A stretch of 6,955 nt of DNA from assembly GCA_965369035.1 (NCBI GenBank), contig CBDUPF010000229.1, forward strand, positions 1 to 6,955, given 5' to 3'. Below, piece by piece: positions 1 through 5,899 of this stretch. The DNA is from Aliishimia sp965369035 (GTDB lineage Bacteria > Pseudomonadota > Alphaproteobacteria > Rhodobacterales > Rhodobacteraceae). The notes beneath the pieces are model-generated. The model worked only from the letters and a program-made list of their open reading frames with translations. It did not search any database and had not been told where the DNA came from. Position 1 is the first letter of the stretch; every line of letters starts with the position of its first letter. A program made the position numbers and the translations under genes.

Positions 1-539
1 TGATCATCCCCAAGCAGGTCCTCAAGACGATCAAGCGGTCGGGGTTGGGGGTGAACCTCTTCGACGAGATGCGCTACGACGACGACGGCAACGAAAAACC
101 GGATTTCGTGCTCAACAAACCGCAGTACCGCGAGGCTGAAATCCTGGTGACGGGGGACAATTTCGGCTGCGGTTCGTCGCGCGAGCATGCGCCCTGGGCA
201 CTGAAGGATTTCGGGATCAAGGCGATCATCTCGACCTCCTATGCCGACATCTTCTACAACAACTGCTTCAAGAACGGCATCCTGCCGATCGTTCTGCCCC
301 AGGAGGCGGTCGAGGTGCTGATGAAGGACGCCGAGAAGGGATCGAACGCCCGCATGATCGTCGATCTCGAGGCTCAGACCGTGACCTCCTCGGACGGGGA
401 CGTGTTCCATTTCGAGGTCGACAGCTTCAAGAAGCACTGCCTGCTCGAAGGGCTCGACGATATCGGACTGACCATGGAGAAGGTGGCCAGCATCACCGCC
501 TACGAAGAACGGGTCGCGCAGTCCCGTCCCTGGGTCTGA
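1..539 (+). CDS. leuD: 3-isopropylmalate dehydratase small subunit (LeuD), 3' part
   Basis: LeuD is the small subunit of isopropylmalate isomerase. With LeuC it converts 2-isopropylmalate to 3-isopropylmalate in leucine synthesis, in the cytoplasm. The reading frame is already open at the left edge: codons run from base 3 (IIPKQVLKTIKRSG...), and bases 1-2 (TG) are probably the end of an ATG codon in the usual D-M-I-I-P-K context. A TTG at 45 lies inside this conserved stretch and is not the start. About 178 residues are visible and the family is near 200, so roughly the first 20 residues are missing. The family signature GDNFGCGSSREHAPWAL (encoded around 156-202) and the later NCFKNGILPI motif are intact. 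It ends at TGA 537-539 and is followed by a strong terminator, so it is probably the last gene of a leuCD-type unit. Identification is secure. Confidence 0.97.
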   Translation, partial: IIPKQVLKTIKRSGLGVNLFDEMRYDDDGNEKPDFVLNKPQYREAEILVTGDNFGCGSSREHAPWALKDFGIKAIISTSYADIFYNNCFKNGILPIVLPQEAVEVLMKDAEKGSNARMIVDLEAQTVTSSDGDVFHFEVDSFKKHCLLEGLDDIGLTMEKVASITAYEERVAQSRPWV

Positions 540-565
540 CGGACCAGGCTTCAATCCGAACGAAG

Positions 566-594
566 AAGGCCGGGCGCAACTGCCCGGCCTTTTT
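566..594 (+). terminator. Rho-independent terminator of leuD
   Basis: A perfect 10-bp inverted repeat, AAGGCCGGGC (566-575) and GCCCGGCCTT (582-591), with a 6-base loop GCAACT, runs directly into a T tract (590-594). It begins 27 bases after the leuD stop codon. It should end the leuCD transcript and separate it from the following membrane-protein gene. Confidence 0.93.
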
Positions 595-808
595 GATGCT
601 GCCGCTTTCGATCCGGGCCTCGTTGCCTGACTTGTGGTACGGCGAACACTCTCCACAATATCTGGACGCCCCTCCCGCGGTCTCCGGAAACATGATGCAA
701 GACAGCACCAGTCCTGCGGTCAATCCGCGCGTCCAACGACGGGGCGGACAACATTCCGGTTGAGTGCATGGCGCGATGGCGGCAACATTCTGTCAAGAAT
801 GAGGCAGG

Positions 809-824
809 CCGCCGGAAACGGCGG
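809..824 (+). other. Perfect 6-bp hairpin closed by a GAAA tetraloop in the gene leader
   Basis: CCGCCG (809-814) and CGGCGG (819-824) pair fully around GAAA (815-818), a GNRA-type tetraloop, which is a very stable RNA fold. No T tract follows (AATCAAG), so it is not an intrinsic terminator. It sits 64 bases before the preferred GTG start at 889. Whether it acts in RNA stability or translation, or is chance in GC-rich DNA, cannot be told from one sequence. Confidence 0.4.
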
Positions 825-872
825 AATCAAGTTGGGACATGGCTTCGGCAACGCATCGAAGCTGGCCGGTTT

Positions 873-880
873 GAAGGAAG
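873..880 (+). promoter_or_regulatory. Shine-Dalgarno that favours the GTG start at 889
   Basis: GAAGGAAG is close to the AAGGAGG consensus and lies 8 bases before GTG 889. The competing upstream ATG at 799 has no comparable site, so this motif decides the start call. Confidence 0.55.
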
Positions 881-888
881 ATCGAGCT

Positions 889-1728
889 GTGATTGCACGT
901 ATCACGGGCGCATTGATGCGCGCGAGCCTTGTGGCGCTGGTCGTCGTGACACCGGCCCTGATGCTGCCCTCGGGGGCCGTGCACAATCCTCAACTGGTCG
1001 TCCTTCTCGCGCTTCTGGCGTCACTGCTGACCTTCATCGAATACAGCGCCCGCAGCCCGTCCATCGTGGAGTTCCGGGACGCGGCGCCGTTCAACCGGCT
1101 GCGGTTCCTGGCGCTGTTCGCAACCGTCTTCCTGCTGACCGTCATTTGCCGCGCGACCGTGGAGCCGACACCGCTGAGCGGCCCCGTTTTTTCGGCGGGA
1201 ACGATTGTCGGCAACACCATCGACTGGCCCTTCTCCCCTGTCTGGATGGCGCTCGCCATGTTGCCGCAAGACGCCGCGCCGGGGCTCGTCGCGACCATGC
1301 GGTCCGCGGCGGGCATGGGCTGTTTCGTCTCGCTGGGCGCACTTGCTTCCTTCCTCCTGGTGGTCCGCATCTTCGGCTGGCCGGGCCGCAAGCGCGACTT
1401 CAACGTCTGGGTGAACCTGCCGCTCTTCGATCCCGCCTCCGGCGGCGATGTCCTCCACCAGTTGAAGCGCGACGCGCGGATCAACATCGCGTTGGGGCTC
1501 GCGCTGCCCTATCTCATTCCGGCGGTGGTCAAGCTGGCGAGTTTTCTGGTAGACCCGATCACGCTCGAGAACCCGCAAACCCTGATCTGGACGATGACCG
1601 CATGGGCCTTCCTGCCTGCCAGCATGATCATGCGCGGATTGGCCCTTGGCCGGGTCGCCGAGATGATCGAGGCAAAGCGCCGCCGCGCACATTCCGACCG
1701 GAACAAGCCGGACCTGCAACCGGTCTGA
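889..1728 (+). CDS. Uncharacterised polytopic membrane protein
   Basis: I do not recognise a named family. The 279-residue product looks like an inner-membrane protein with about six hydrophobic segments, near residues 12-28, 35-52, 71-88, 139-161, 198-220 and 231-250. A region around 104-122 is less certain. A soluble stretch with FNVWVNLPLFDPASGGD lies at 171-187, and the C-terminal tail is basic (EAKRRRAHSDR, 261-271). I chose GTG 889 because GAAGGAAG (873-880) stands 8 bases before it. Alternatives are ATG 799, which has no clear ribosome site and would add 30 residues of unusual codons, and ATG 916, which would trim nine. Its TGA (1726-1728) overlaps the probable CTG start of the next gene, so the two are likely co-translated. 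The pairing with a secreted EEP-fold protein suggests a shared envelope role, but no function can be assigned. The gene is confident; the start is only moderately so. Confidence 0.8.
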   Translation: MIARITGALMRASLVALVVVTPALMLPSGAVHNPQLVVLLALLASLLTFIEYSARSPSIVEFRDAAPFNRLRFLALFATVFLLTVICRATVEPTPLSGPVFSAGTIVGNTIDWPFSPVWMALAMLPQDAAPGLVATMRSAAGMGCFVSLGALASFLLVVRIFGWPGRKRDFNVWVNLPLFDPASGGDVLHQLKRDARINIALGLALPYLIPAVVKLASFLVDPITLENPQTLIWTMTAWAFLPASMIMRGLALGRVAEMIEAKRRRAHSDRNKPDLQPV

Positions 1729-2771
1729 TCCGGGCGCTTTTCCCCCTCCTGGCCGCGCTTGCCGGCCTCATAACGCCGGTCAGTGCGCAGGCAGATCCCC
1801 TGCGCATCGCCTATTTCCACGCCGAGTTGTCGCGCGACGGGCCGGGCCTGCTCTACCGTGACCTAATCCGCGGGGAGGACCCGCAGATCGCGGCGGTCGT
1901 CGAGGTCATCCGCACCGTGGCGCCCGACATCCTCGTACTGCGCAGCATCGACTGGGATCTCGAGGGGCTGGCCCTCTCCGCCCTGGCCGGGCAACTGGCC
2001 GAGGCCGGGCTCGACCTGCCCCATCGCTTTGCCCGCCAGCCGAACCGTGGCATCCCGACCGGCTTCGATATCGATGGAAACGGACGCACCGGCGATCCCG
2101 AGGATGCGCAGAGCTACGGGCTTTTCACCGGGCAGGACGGGCTGGCCGTGCTCTCGCGCTGGCCGATCGCGGCAGAGGAGGTGCTGGATTTCACGCCGAT
2201 GCTCTGGCGCGATCTTCCGGGCGCGCTTCTGCCTTGGCCCGGACAGACGGACGGGTTGGCCGACGTGCTGCGCCTGTCGGCGACCGCGCATTGGCTGCTG
2301 CCCATCGACACGGCGGAGAACGGGCGGTTGTGGCTCGGGACCTTCGCCGCCACCTCCCCGGTTTTCGATGGCCCCGAGGACCGCAACGGACGGCGAAACC
2401 ATGACGAGCTGCGGTTCTGGGACCTGCTGCTTGACGGCGCGCTGGAGGTGCCGCCGCCCGCCGGGCTGGTCATTGCCGGCCACGCCAACCTCGATCCCGA
2501 CCGGGGCGAAGGGCGGCGCGAGGCCATCCGCGCGCTGCTTACCCATCCGAAGTTGCAGGACCCAAACCCGCAAGGTGCCGCCGGCACACTGACCGTGGAT
2601 TGGCGGCGCGACGACCTGGAGAACATGCGGGTCAGCTATGTCCTGCCCTCGCGGGACTGGGAGGTTCTGGACGCGGGCGTCGTCTGGCCGGAGCCGGGTA
2701 CGCCGGAGGCCGAGACCGCCGACACCGCGAGCCGGCATCGACTGGTCTGGATCGACGTCGTGCGGCGGTAA
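1725..2771 (+). CDS. Secreted endonuclease/exonuclease/phosphatase-fold protein, catalytic residues apparently altered
   Basis: The product (348 residues from the proposed CTG) belongs to the EEP superfamily, whose active members are metal-dependent phosphodiesterases or nucleases. A signal peptide fits residues 1-23 (LIRALFPLLAALAGLITPVSAQA, cut before DPLRIAYF), so it should be exported. Family-like blocks are AELSRDGPGLL (33-43), FDIDGNGRTGDPEDAQSYGLF (114-134), GLAVLSRWPI (139-148), VFDGPEDRNGRRNHDELRFW (213-232), NLDPDRGEGRREAI (255-268) and VSYVLPS (303-309). Several positions normally catalytic are changed: His32 where Asn is usual, Ala208 near the mid-protein His, His253 in place of the Asp of D-x-N, Ser304 for the Asp of the RxDYVL block, and Arg337 for the Asp of SDH. 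It may be inactive or altered in chemistry. No ATG, GTG or TTG occurs at the right place; CTG 1725 overlaps the previous stop. The fold assignment is good, but the activity is unknown. Confidence 0.85.
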   Translation: MIRALFPLLAALAGLITPVSAQADPLRIAYFHAELSRDGPGLLYRDLIRGEDPQIAAVVEVIRTVAPDILVLRSIDWDLEGLALSALAGQLAEAGLDLPHRFARQPNRGIPTGFDIDGNGRTGDPEDAQSYGLFTGQDGLAVLSRWPIAAEEVLDFTPMLWRDLPGALLPWPGQTDGLADVLRLSATAHWLLPIDTAENGRLWLGTFAATSPVFDGPEDRNGRRNHDELRFWDLLLDGALEVPPPAGLVIAGHANLDPDRGEGRREAIRALLTHPKLQDPNPQGAAGTLTVDWRRDDLENMRVSYVLPSRDWEVLDAGVVWPEPGTPEAETADTASRHRLVWIDVVRR

Positions 2772-2783
2772 GGCCCCGCCCCC

Positions 2784-3698
2784 TCACCCCTGCGGTTGGA
2801 CCAGCACGTTTCCGGGCGCGGCGCGTGGCCCCGCGGGAAGATGCGCCACACCCGCCGCCAGCGCCTCCTCCACCGGGGTCGTGCGAAAGTCCGGCAGCAG
2901 GCTCTGGAACCGGTCGGCAGCGAGGCTGTGAGGCGTGTTCCAGAGATACCGCATCTCCCGCAATCCTCGCGCTGCAGGCCAGACCGGCGACAGCAGGTGA
3001 AGTGGCAGCCAGCTCATGCGCTTCAGCCGCACCGGACGTCCGGTCACACGCGCCAGCGTCTCTGCCATCTCCCGCCCGGTGAGGGTGTAGCCGGGGAAGG
3101 GAACCTCGGCGAAGGTCGGAAGTTCGCTCCGCCTCTCCGCCAACGCCACGGCGGCACGGGCCATGTCGGGCAGGTAGGCCCACGCATGCGGGATGTCGGG
3201 ACGCCCCGGATAGGTGAAGCGCCCGCGGGCGAGACCGGTGACCATCACGCGGTCGAACCAGTTGCCCGACGGCATATCATCGAGGAAATCGCCCGCCCGA
3301 AGCAGGATCGTGCGGATCCCGGAGGCGCGATATTCCGCCTCCATCAGGACACGCAGACGGCCGAGCGGGTTCGTCGCCGCATGCGGCGTCGTCTCGGACC
3401 ACGGCGCCGGGGTCTGCTCGCCGAAGACATAGACGTTGCCCGGCACGATCACCGTGGCGCTCGTATCGCGCAACGCCGCGATCACCTGACGGTGCATCGG
3501 CAGCAGGTCGCGGCCCCAGCTGCTGTAGTCGGGCGGATTCCAGCCGTTCACCACGACATGAACGCCCTGGACGGCATGGCGCAGATCGTCCCGGCTGCGG
3601 TCGAAGCGGCGCACGGTCCATCCGGCTTGCGTGAACGCACGGGCGGCGTTGCGGCCAAACCGGCCGGTTGCGCCGAGGACAAGGACGGTATCGGGCAT
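2784..3698 (-). CDS. Atypical NAD(P)-binding epimerase/dehydratase-family protein
   Basis: This 304-residue protein is an extended/atypical short-chain dehydrogenase-like Rossmann protein, probably cytoplasmic. The nucleotide-binding motif GATGRFG is at residues 9-15, after the first beta strand VLVL. VVNGWNPPDY (49-58) and VIVPGNVYVFG (83-93) follow the usual strand pattern, with LRAGDFLDD at 133-141. The place where epimerases carry Tyr-x-x-x-Lys reads NPLGRLRVLME (110-120), so Tyr and Lys appear replaced by Leu112 and Arg116. A conventional epimerase mechanism is therefore doubtful; an NmrA-like binding or reductase role is possible and the substrate is unknown. The start at 3698 (minus-strand ATG) is favoured by AGGAAAGG just upstream and by the Rossmann motif near the N-terminus; the frame stays open upstream only as a shadow of the LysR gene. 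It is divergent from that regulator and convergent with the EEP gene, with 12 bases between stop codons. Confidence 0.88.
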   Translation of the reverse strand: MPDTVLVLGATGRFGRNAARAFTQAGWTVRRFDRSRDDLRHAVQGVHVVVNGWNPPDYSSWGRDLLPMHRQVIAALRDTSATVIVPGNVYVFGEQTPAPWSETTPHAATNPLGRLRVLMEAEYRASGIRTILLRAGDFLDDMPSGNWFDRVMVTGLARGRFTYPGRPDIPHAWAYLPDMARAAVALAERRSELPTFAEVPFPGYTLTGREMAETLARVTGRPVRLKRMSWLPLHLLSPVWPAARGLREMRYLWNTPHSLAADRFQSLLPDFRTTPVEEALAAGVAHLPAGPRAAPGNVLVQPQG

Positions 3699-3797
3699 TC
3701 TGGGGACCTTTCCTGTTCGAATGACATGTCCGGAATTTACAGGCACGCCCGCCGTGACGGAATTGCATGGAATTGCAGATCTGCTATTCACCAGTGA
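3699..3797. promoter_or_regulatory. Divergent promoter/operator region between the epimerase-like gene and lysR
   Basis: This 99-bp spacer is more AT-rich than its surroundings and must hold promoters for both directions. It contains three copies of GGAATT (3732-3737, 3759-3764, 3769-3774). The last two belong to a 9-bp direct repeat GGAATTGCA (3759-3767 and 3769-3777) with a 10-bp period, about one helical turn. AATTGCATGGAATT (3761-3774) is a near-palindrome (12 of 14), and GCAGATCTGC (3775-3784) is a perfect palindrome. LysR-type proteins usually bind such dyads in the spacer next to their own gene, so these are candidate operators. The minus-strand gene has AGGAAAGG before its ATG. I could not fix a confident T-N11-A box or promoter hexamers. 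Confidence 0.6.
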
Positions 3798-4697
3798 ATG
3801 GCCAACATGCTCGAAACTCTTGACTGGTCGCTGATCCAGACCTTCCTTGCGGTGGCAAGGACGGGGTCGCTCTCGGCGGCGGCGGAGGAGACCGGGCAGA
3901 GCCAGCCGACGACGGGCCGTCACATACGCGCGTTGGAGGAGGCGCTCGACGTCGAGTTGTTCCACCGCCATCCGCGCGGGTTGCGGCTCACCGCGCTGGG
4001 ACAGGAGGTCCTGTCGGCGGCACAGGACATGCATGCAGCGATGAACCGGATCGGGCTTTTGGCGGAGGCGGAGGCCGGCCGGCTCGAAGGCACCGTGCGC
4101 ATTGCCGCCAGCGTCTTTGCCGCGCATCACGTGTTGCCGCCGATTCTCGCGCGGATCCGCGCGGCGGAGCCCCGGATCATGCTGGTGCTTCGGCCGAGCG
4201 ACGACAGCGACAACCTCACCTTTCGCGAGGCCGACATCGCCGTGCGCATGTACCGACCCCGGCAGCTCGACCTGGTTGCACGTCATATCGGGGACCTGCC
4301 CATGGGTATTTTCGCCGCGCGCAGCTACCTGGACCGGCGCGGTCGTCCAAAGGACGCCGGCGAGTTGTTGCAACACGATCTCGTGGGGTTCGATCGCTCG
4401 CGGCTGATCCTCGACACGATGCGGGGTCTTGGCCTGGCGGTCGGCGAGGAGAGTTTTTCCACCCGCTGCGACAACCAGACGGCCTATTGGGAGCTGGTCC
4501 GTGCGGGTTGCGGCATCGGATTCACGCAAGCGCATGTCGGCCGGTCCGACCCGCTGGTCGAGGAGATCGACGCAGGGGACATCGTGATCCCGCCCCTGCC
4601 CGTCTGGCTCACCACCCACGAAACGGTCCGCCAGATCCCCCGCGTCGCGCGTGTCTGGTCCCTGCTGGATGCAGGGCTTGCCGCGTTGATGCGCTGA
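3798..4697 (+). CDS. LysR-type transcriptional regulator
   Basis: This is a 299-residue DNA-binding regulator of normal length for the family. The winged helix-turn-helix covers roughly residues 10-68, with TFLAVARTGSLSAAAEETGQS leading into the recognition helix around SQPTTGRHIRALEEAL (35-50) and the wing LFHRHPRGLRLT (54-65). The linker helix runs to about 95, and the effector-binding domain starts near GTVRIAAS (98-105) and fills the rest, including RAGCGIGF (235-242). The start used is ATG 3798. ATG 3807 (MLETLDW) is an alternative, and neither has a clear Shine-Dalgarno. Its divergent position to the epimerase-like gene is the classic arrangement in which the regulator controls its neighbour and itself; the effector is not predictable. 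leuB follows 95 bases downstream in the same direction but has its own ribosome site and candidate promoter, so a role in leucine control is possible but unsupported. Confidence 0.95.
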   Translation: MANMLETLDWSLIQTFLAVARTGSLSAAAEETGQSQPTTGRHIRALEEALDVELFHRHPRGLRLTALGQEVLSAAQDMHAAMNRIGLLAEAEAGRLEGTVRIAASVFAAHHVLPPILARIRAAEPRIMLVLRPSDDSDNLTFREADIAVRMYRPRQLDLVARHIGDLPMGIFAARSYLDRRGRPKDAGELLQHDLVGFDRSRLILDTMRGLGLAVGEESFSTRCDNQTAYWELVRAGCGIGFTQAHVGRSDPLVEEIDAGDIVIPPLPVWLTTHETVRQIPRVARVWSLLDAGLAALMR

Positions 4698-4733
4698 AAC
4701 CGACCGCCAAACGCGCCACTGCACCGGGGAATA

Positions 4734-4762
4734 TTGACCCTCCCCGCTGCAGCGGATAGGCG
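4734..4762 (+). promoter_or_regulatory. Candidate leuB promoter
   Basis: TTGACC (4734-4739) matches the -35 consensus at five of six positions. The best -10 options lie in GGATAGGCG (4754-4762), at 15 to 17 bases spacing, and are weak. The location suits a leuB transcript start around 4768. The -35 is good but the -10 is poor, so confidence is limited. The 12-bp palindrome at 4744-4755 falls inside it. Confidence 0.35.
4744..4755. promoter_or_regulatory. 12-bp perfect palindrome in the leuB upstream region, possible operator
   Basis: CCGCTGCAGCGG equals its own reverse complement and lies between the -35 and the -10 region of the candidate leuB promoter, 37 bases before the ATG. A dimeric regulator bound here would block RNA polymerase. 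In GC-rich DNA such a palindrome can also arise by chance, and it could form a small RNA hairpin if upstream transcription reads through. Confidence 0.35.
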
Positions 4763-4777
4763 GAGCACGGTGTTCCC

Positions 4778-4784
4778 AAGGAGG
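4778..4784 (+). promoter_or_regulatory. Consensus Shine-Dalgarno of leuB
   Basis: AAGGAGG is a perfect match to the anti-Shine-Dalgarno complement and stands 8 bases before ATG 4793. It fixes the leuB start and predicts efficient translation. Confidence 0.9.
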
Positions 4785-4792
4785 CTTCTTCC

Positions 4793-5896
4793 ATGTCCAA
4801 CCCTTCGCTCTTGATCCTGCCCGGAGACGGCATCGGCCCCGAAGTCATGGCCGAGGTGCGCCGGATCATCGACTGGTACGGCGAGAAGCGCGGGATGGCG
4901 TTCGACGTCAGCGAAGACCTCGTGGGCGGCTGCGCCTACGACAAGCACGGCACACCGCTGCATGACGATACGATGGCGAAGGCACAGGAGGTGGATGCGG
5001 TCCTGCTCGGTGCCGTGGGCGGTCCGAAATACGACGATCTCGATTTCTCGCTGAAACCGGAACGCGGCCTTCTGCGGCTGCGCAAGGAAATGGACCTCTA
5101 TGCCAACCTGCGTCCCGCGCAATGCTTCGACGCGCTGGCGGATTTCTCCTCGCTGAAACGCGACGTGGTGGCCGGGCTCGACATCATGATCGTGCGCGAA
5201 CTCACCTCGGGCGTCTATTTCGGCGAACCGCGCGGGATCTTCGAGGAAGGCAACGAACGCGTGGGCATCAACACCCAGCGCTATACCGAAAGCGAGATCG
5301 AACGCGTGGCGCGGTCGGCCTTCGAACTGGCGATGAAGCGCAGCGGCAAGCTCTGCTCCATGGAGAAGGCCAACGTGATGGAATCCGGCGTGCTCTGGCG
5401 CGAGGTCGTGACCCGCGTCGGCGCGGATTATCCGGACGTCGAACTCAGCCACATGTACGCGGACGCCGGCGCCATGCAGCTGACCCGCTGGCCCAAGCAG
5501 TTCGACGTGATCGTGACGGACAACCTCTTCGGCGATCTGCTCAGCGACCTTGCCGCCATGCTGACCGGTTCGCTCGGGATGCTGCCCTCCGCCAGCCTCG
5601 GCGCGCCGATGGCCAACGGACGGCCCAAGGCGCTCTATGAGCCGGTCCACGGGTCTGCTCCGGACATTGCGGGCCAGGGCAAGGCCAACCCGATCGCCTG
5701 CATCCTCAGCTTCGCCATGGCGCTGCGTTACTCCTTCGACGCGGGCGACGAGGCCGACCGGCTCGAGCAGGCGGTGAACGCGGTGCTGGCTGACGGTCTG
5801 CGGACAGCCGATCTGCTGGGCGCGGAGGGCGCGACACCGGTATCCACGACCGAGATGGGAGACGCGGTCCTCGCCAAGCTCGACGCGAGCCTCTGA
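4793..5896 (+). CDS. leuB: 3-isopropylmalate dehydrogenase (LeuB)
   Basis: LeuB oxidises and decarboxylates 3-isopropylmalate with NAD to give the keto acid that is transaminated to leucine; it acts in the cytoplasm, normally as a dimer. At 367 residues it has the usual length. Motifs are in order: LPGDGIGPE (9-17), LLRLRKEMDLYANLRP (93-108), IVRELTSGVYFGEPRG (133-148), EKANVMESG (191-199), DNLFGDLLSD (243-252) and HGSAPDIAG (286-294). By family knowledge the substrate and metal residues correspond to Arg97, Arg107, Arg135, Tyr142, Lys192, Asp224, Asp248 and Asp252, and Asp291 in the GSAPDIAG loop fits NAD preference. All are present, so the enzyme should be active. The start is set by AAGGAGG 8 bases upstream. 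The transporter gene starts 3 bases after its TGA, pointing to a two-gene operon. Confidence 0.98.
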   Translation: MSNPSLLILPGDGIGPEVMAEVRRIIDWYGEKRGMAFDVSEDLVGGCAYDKHGTPLHDDTMAKAQEVDAVLLGAVGGPKYDDLDFSLKPERGLLRLRKEMDLYANLRPAQCFDALADFSSLKRDVVAGLDIMIVRELTSGVYFGEPRGIFEEGNERVGINTQRYTESEIERVARSAFELAMKRSGKLCSMEKANVMESGVLWREVVTRVGADYPDVELSHMYADAGAMQLTRWPKQFDVIVTDNLFGDLLSDLAAMLTGSLGMLPSASLGAPMANGRPKALYEPVHGSAPDIAGQGKANPIACILSFAMALRYSFDAGDEADRLEQAVNAVLADGLRTADLLGAEGATPVSTTEMGDAVLAKLDASL

Positions 5897-5899
5897 CAG

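Larger units (their letters stand above)
595..888 (+). other. Stretch of 294 bases without a convincing gene; leader of the membrane-protein gene
   Basis: No protein gene is supported here. The frame of the downstream gene stays open back to a GTG at 634, but its translation over 634-888 is rich in Arg, Ser and Thr, uses codons unlike the rest of the gene and has no recognisable character. Because the leuD terminator lies just upstream, a promoter for the next two genes should lie here. A weak candidate is TTGAGT (760-765), 17 bases, CAACAT (783-788). I place little weight on it. A 6-bp hairpin with a GAAA loop occurs at 809-824 and is listed separately. Confidence 0.5.

Noticed and set aside
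634..888. 85-residue N-terminal extension of the membrane protein from GTG 634
   Set aside because: Codon use and composition are unlike the rest, no ribosome site is seen, and a good one precedes GTG 889.
768..1724. Upstream extension of the EEP frame across the membrane-protein gene
   Set aside because: The translated sequence is Arg/Pro-rich and featureless, and a signal peptide begins only at about 1725. The other frame encodes clear membrane helices.
1716..1740. Programmed -1 frameshift fusing the membrane protein to the EEP protein
   Set aside because: No slippery heptamer is present, and an internal signal peptide at the fusion point would be odd. Stop/start coupling explains the overlap better.
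2764..2780. Hairpin GGCGG/CCGCC between the convergent genes as a bidirectional terminator
   Set aside because: The stem is only 5 bp with a 7-base loop, and no T tract follows on either strand. It also overlaps the EEP stop codon.
3699..4724. 342-residue N-terminal extension of the minus-strand epimerase-like gene through the LysR gene
   Set aside because: The Rossmann motif requires a start near 3698, where an ATG with AGGAAAGG upstream exists. The extension is antisense to an intact regulator gene.
4725..4746. Hairpin CGGGGA/TCCCCG after lysR as its terminator
   Set aside because: The 6-bp stem has a 10-base loop and is followed by CTGCAGCGG with no T tract. It overlaps the candidate leuB promoter instead.
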